A stretch of DNA of 64,000 nt from NCBI RefSeq assembly GCF_036250735.1, contig NZ_CP109430.1:1612001-1676000 (forward strand). Direction: 5' to 3'. Below are positions 60,390-64,000 of this stretch, one piece after another. The number at the start of each line of letters is the position of its first letter. The first letter of the stretch is position 1. The stretch is from Streptosporangium sp. NBC_01495. Its GTDB lineage: Bacteria > Actinomycetota > Actinomycetes > Streptosporangiales > Streptosporangiaceae. A program made the translations under genes and the position numbers. The notes beneath the pieces were generated by a model. That model saw only the letters and a program-made list of their open reading frames with translations. It was not told the origin of the DNA and did not search any database.

Positions 60390-60650
60390 GGAAACCCTTT
60401 CGGTGCTTTATATGATCTACGGAGCAAGATCGGTTCTCAGAACTGGTTCCTACGGCAGCTCACAGCGGCACCCACCCGTCCTCGTCCGGTTCGACGGGTT
60501 CGGCGGTGGTGGGTTCGGCCGGCGTCGCAGCCTCTGGCTCTGTTGACGGCAGCCGCTCGTTCCGGTCGCGATCGGTCGGTCCGACCTCGTCGTCCGGCGC
60601 TGGTGATCTGCTCTCTTCCACACGGACACGATGCGAGAGCGGGCGAACCG
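60390..60650. other. Intergenic region between protease and LuxR genes
   Basis: No gene. AT-richer DNA just upstream of the protease (TTATATGATC near 60410) probably holds its promoter, and GTTCTCAGAAC is a small palindrome near 60431. Confidence 0.5.
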
Positions 60651-63578
60651 CTAGCTATTGGGGAATCCCCCATCTTTGCTCGCCGCGTCTTCCAGCAGGC
60701 GCTCCAGCTCCGTGCGTGAGCGGGCCGAGAGCTTGCGCATCACCGCGGCGAGGTGCTTCTCCACCGTCTTGGCCGAGACGAACAGCGCCTGTGCGATCTC
60801 CTTGTTGGTCCGCCCGTGGGCGGCCAGCTCCGCCACCTGACGCTCGCGGGGGGACAGCCTCGCGCCGTAGCCCTGACGCCCACCACGATGGCGGGCCGGG
60901 AGGGCGACCTCGTGCCACCGGGCGACGCCGGCCGCCCGGCCGTGGTCCCATGACGCGCCGAGCCGCTCGTAGACGGCCACGGCGTCTCGCAGCACCGAGC
61001 CGCCCCGCGGGTCGCCGCCGTCGAGCAGCAGGCCGGCCGCGCGTTCGCTCGCCCTTGCCGCCTCGTACGGGGCGGACGCGTTCTGGTACTTCACGGCCGC
61101 CGTCAGAAAGTCGTCGGCACGGCCGTCCAGCACACCCCGGGCGTAACACAAGGCGGCGGAGGCGAGCGGCGCGTCCAGGTGGCGGAGCTCTCGCTCCACC
61201 CGCTCGGTGAACCGCCGCGCCTCACCGTACTCGCCGGCCGCCGCCCACACCTCGACGGCCGACGGCAGCGCCCAGCCGGCCGAGGGCCAGCAACCCCACC
61301 TGTCGAGCTCGTGCAGCAGCAACTGGACACAGTGGAGCGCACCTTGCGTGTCACCAAGTGCCAGCCTGGCCCGTGCCCATCCGCCGGCCGCCGCCGGCAC
61401 GACCTCGTACGCCCCGATCTCCACCGCCAGCTCGGTGACCCGCCGCAGCTGCTCATCCGCCTGGTCCACCGCGCCGTACGCCAGGTTGAGGTTGCCGCCG
61501 GCCAGCTCGACATCCATGAGGCTCGGCGCGTAGTGGGCGACGTCGGCGAGGAGGTCGTCGACGTCGCCGCGCAATCCGTTCCAGCTACCGCGGCAATACC
61601 GCACCAGCGTGAGTCCGCTGCGGAGCATGACCTCGAGCCGCCGGTTCTGCTGCACGGCCGAAGCGCGCAGCCCGCTGCTGAGCATTGATTCGGCCATGTC
61701 GAAATGGCCTGCGTAACAGGCGGAGATACCAACCGAACAATGGGCGTTCGCCTCGCGACGCTGCTGAGGGGAGCCACCGGTGATCTTCAGCATGCGATCG
61801 GTCACGTCACGCCACGCCGGGTCCCCGATGTCCAGGAAGACGGAACCAGCCTTGCCCAGCACGAACACCTCGAGCAGCCGGTCGTCGACCTCGTCGACCA
61901 GTTCGAGTGCGCGGCTCAGCCACCGCACATTCTCACGTATCGGTTCGTTCGGACGAGGCGTGACGCCCAGGCCCACCAGCGCCCACGCCCGCAGATCCGG
62001 GCGGTCCTGGAGATCGTCGATCGCGGCCATGAACAGCTCCCGCTGCCGGGCCGAGTCCTGGCCCGCCTGGCCCAGGGCGAGGGCCATCAAGAACCGCAAC
62101 TCTCCGCGCACCGGCCCGGCCAGGTCGTCGTCCAGAGCGTGGTCCAGCAGCGGGACGACCTCCCGCGCACGCAGCGTGTCCAGTGCGGCCCACCCGAGCC
62201 TCACCGCGACCTGGCCGCGCCGCTCGCCCGTCATCGGCGCATGCCGTACGACCTCGGCGAGCAGGCGGACGGCCTCGTCCTCGTGTCCCAGCGCGACGGC
62301 CTGCCCCGCCGCCTGTTCCGCGGCCGCGGCCCACTCGGCGAGCCGGTCCGCGTGCTTGAGGTGATGGGCCACCTGACCGAGAAGAACGGGGTCGAGGGCC
62401 CGCAGCGCGTCGGCTGCCCGGCCGTGCAGCTCACGCCGGCGAGGACCGCTCAGGGTCTCGTAGACCGCCTGGGCCGCCAGCGTGTGGCGGAACCCGAACG
62501 CCTCGCCGTCTTCGATCAGCAGGCCGGAGCCGACGGCTTCCGCCAGGCCCTCGATTCGACCCGCGTCCTCGGCGACGGACAGCAGGACCGATAGCGCGAC
62601 GGGGGTATGCAGCACGGCTGCGGCCTCGGCCAGCCGGTGAGCGTCGGCCGGCAGCCGGGCGATCCGTTCCAGCGTCGAGTCCCGGACCCCCCGGGGAACC
62701 TCGAGCTCCTCCAGCACTCTGCGGGTCCAGCGGTCACCGCGGCGTACCAGCGAACCGCGCTCACGCACCAGAGCCAGCACTTCCTCCACCGCGAACGGCA
62801 GTCCGGCGGTGCGCTCCCACAGGTAGTGGGCGAACTCCTCCGACACCCGCTCGGTGTCCAGGATCGCGGTCGCCAGAGCGCCGGTCTCGCCCTGGTCCAA
62901 CGGTGCCAGCACGAGATGGGCCTGGCTCGTACCGGGCGGCAGCCTGACCGTCGACGCCCGCACCGCCGCGCTGACCTCCTCACCCCGGTACGTGAGCACC
63001 ACCGTCAGCCCAGGCGGCGGACTGCCCAGCAGATAAGCGATGAAATCGGTGGTCTGCTCCTCCGCCCAGTGCAGGTCCTCCAGCACCAGCACCGCCGGCG
63101 AAACCGCCACCAGGACATCCGCCAGCCCCCGGAAAACCCGGTGACGCTCGGCCATCCGATCGTCCAGCGGATCGGGTGCGGTCGGCAGCATCTCCGCCAG
63201 CTCCGGCAACAACGGCCGCAACGCTCCGGCCACTCCGCTGAGACGCATCCCCCGCAGCTCATCCCCGATGCCGCGCACCGCCTCGATCACCGGGCCCAGC
63301 GGAAACGACTCACGGAACCGGTGGCACCGGCCCAGCAGTGCCCGGCGGCCGGCGACCTCGGGCCGGCCGAGCAGCTCCGACACCAGCCTGGTCTTGCCGA
63401 CCCCGGCCTCGCCCTCGATCGACACCACCGCGGGCGGACCGGTTACCGCCGCCACCAGCGTCGCCAGCTCCTCGACGCGCCCGACCAGGGTCGGCGATAC
63501 GACTCGCTTCCCAGCGGCGCTCCGCGCCGCCTTCGCGGGCGGGCGATCCGACGAGTCATACGGGGGTCTCGTACTCAC
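60651..63578 (-). CDS. LuxR-family ATP-binding (LAL) transcriptional regulator
   Basis: A 975-residue LAL regulator. An N-terminal AAA/NACHT-like ATPase carries Walker A GEAGVGKT at 56-63 and VLVLEDLHWAEEQTTDFIAY. Middle TPR-like helices run to about 880. The C-terminal LuxR helix-turn-helix is LSPRERQVAELAAHGRTNKE then IAQALFVSAKTVEKHLAAVM. LAL proteins activate metabolic or antibiotic genes on sensing a small ligand. The frame stays open far upstream into an unrelated sequence, so GTG 63578 (VSTRPPYDSSDRPP) is taken as the start; the ribosome site is weak. Confidence 0.9.
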   Translation of the reverse strand: MSTRPPYDSSDRPPAKAARSAAGKRVVSPTLVGRVEELATLVAAVTGPPAVVSIEGEAGVGKTRLVSELLGRPEVAGRRALLGRCHRFRESFPLGPVIEAVRGIGDELRGMRLSGVAGALRPLLPELAEMLPTAPDPLDDRMAERHRVFRGLADVLVAVSPAVLVLEDLHWAEEQTTDFIAYLLGSPPPGLTVVLTYRGEEVSAAVRASTVRLPPGTSQAHLVLAPLDQGETGALATAILDTERVSEEFAHYLWERTAGLPFAVEEVLALVRERGSLVRRGDRWTRRVLEELEVPRGVRDSTLERIARLPADAHRLAEAAAVLHTPVALSVLLSVAEDAGRIEGLAEAVGSGLLIEDGEAFGFRHTLAAQAVYETLSGPRRRELHGRAADALRALDPVLLGQVAHHLKHADRLAEWAAAAEQAAGQAVALGHEDEAVRLLAEVVRHAPMTGERRGQVAVRLGWAALDTLRAREVVPLLDHALDDDLAGPVRGELRFLMALALGQAGQDSARQRELFMAAIDDLQDRPDLRAWALVGLGVTPRPNEPIRENVRWLSRALELVDEVDDRLLEVFVLGKAGSVFLDIGDPAWRDVTDRMLKITGGSPQQRREANAHCSVGISACYAGHFDMAESMLSSGLRASAVQQNRRLEVMLRSGLTLVRYCRGSWNGLRGDVDDLLADVAHYAPSLMDVELAGGNLNLAYGAVDQADEQLRRVTELAVEIGAYEVVPAAAGGWARARLALGDTQGALHCVQLLLHELDRWGCWPSAGWALPSAVEVWAAAGEYGEARRFTERVERELRHLDAPLASAALCYARGVLDGRADDFLTAAVKYQNASAPYEAARASERAAGLLLDGGDPRGGSVLRDAVAVYERLGASWDHGRAAGVARWHEVALPARHRGGRQGYGARLSPRERQVAELAAHGRTNKEIAQALFVSAKTVEKHLAAVMRKLSARSRTELERLLEDAASKDGGFPNS

Positions 63579-63829
63579 ATCCCTACAAAACCCGCTTTGT
63601 GGCCATTTCGGGTGAATTTCAAAATAAAAATGAGCTACCGATTTCGGGCGGTCGTTGCCGATCGATCGCGTCGTGTCCCATCGCACCGACCGCGCCGCCG
63701 TCTCCCGCGCACCGGCCCGCTCCAGGATCGGCCGGGCCTCGTCGAAACCGCACTTCTGCATGCCCGCCAGGCCCGCGCGCCCCGGCCGTACCCCAGACGC
63801 CGTCTGGCGAGCGCGTCCGCCGGCATCCC

Positions 63830-64000
63830 GGTCGCCCGTCGTGCCGTCCATGAGGCGCGGCTCGTCGATGAAGACCGCCCGGTCGCGCACGCTCTCGCCG
63901 ACCCCTAGGCAGCGGAGCGCGTGGAAGGCGTTCGGCCCCAACTGGATGCCGGCGCCCAGTTCGGCGAACGTGGCCTGGCGTTCCAGCACGGTCACCCGGT
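63830..64000 (-). pseudogene. FAD monooxygenase fragment (5' beyond window, 3' truncated)
   Basis: Residues read VTVLERQATFAELGAGIQLG then PNAFHALRCLGVGESVRDRA and FIDEPRLMDGTTG, the stretch after the first FAD motif of salicylate-hydroxylase-like monooxygenases. The homology ends near 63830; the same frame then continues without stop but with unrelated sequence into the LuxR gene. No continuation was found in the other frames of the next 250 bp. So either the gene was truncated by deletion, or a fusion frame to the regulator exists by chance. Confidence 0.7.

Overview
This window is very GC-rich with strong GC bias at third codon positions. It contains actinobacterial hallmarks: a SARP regulator with NB-ARC and TPR domains, a LAL-type LuxR regulator, an MmyB-type regulator, a CU044_5270-family protein beside an ECF sigma factor, SecA2, and sugar ABC transporters without their own ATPase. 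The gene set suits a Streptosporangiaceae-like actinomycete. The family-level guess is inference and no rRNA is present.

Layout. 1-9.7 kb looks like an RNA-repair or defence neighbourhood: a nuclease-helicase (DUF2075-like, cut by the window edge), a MazG-like pyrophosphohydrolase, a Ro60/TROVE-vWA protein translationally coupled to an ARPP-like protein and preceded by a hairpin-rich intergenic segment, a TetR/DUF998 divergent pair with two clear operators, a PfpI/DJ-1 protein, and a large UPF1-like helicase fused to PLD and DUF5710 domains. 10.2-14.7 kb is bounded by a 349-bp direct repeat that carries truncated MmyB-type regulator remnants. Inside are a GAF-protein/histidine-kinase operon and a DoxX protein, and a broken SDR lies next to the second copy. 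14.9-18.6 kb holds an ADP-ribosylglycohydrolase and two quinone-oxidoreductase-like enzymes. 19.3-22.9 kb holds a 47-residue secreted peptide gene and a SARP regulator.

23.3-31.0 kb is a complete carbohydrate-use operon: LacI repressor with two operators, lipoprotein binding protein, two permeases, a secreted GH144-like glucanase and a cytoplasmic GH39 enzyme. 31.1-37.2 kb carries an ECF sigma/CU044_5270 pair, a small membrane protein, a PepSY protein, an XRE regulator and a HicB-like bicistron. 37.3-46.9 kb carries SecA2, class II aldolase, a decayed EamA transporter, VOC, pentapeptide-repeat and DMT proteins, and an FAD monooxygenase with a divergent TetR and three operators. 47-52.8 kb is an acyl-CoA dehydrogenase operon that appears to be controlled by the TetR gene at its far end, because the same 14-bp operator occurs at both places. 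53-64 kb has a NERD protein, a MoxR/VWA pair, tRNA-Lys(CTT), a 1274-residue subtilisin-like protease, a LuxR LAL regulator and a truncated FAD monooxygenase at the edge.

A theme across the window is in-frame low-complexity or minisatellite expansion inside otherwise ordinary proteins (helicase, ADP-ribosylglycohydrolase, oxidoreductase, SARP, ECF sigma, LacI, monooxygenase). The most promising undescribed system is the TROVE-vWA/ARPP pair with its structured upstream region.
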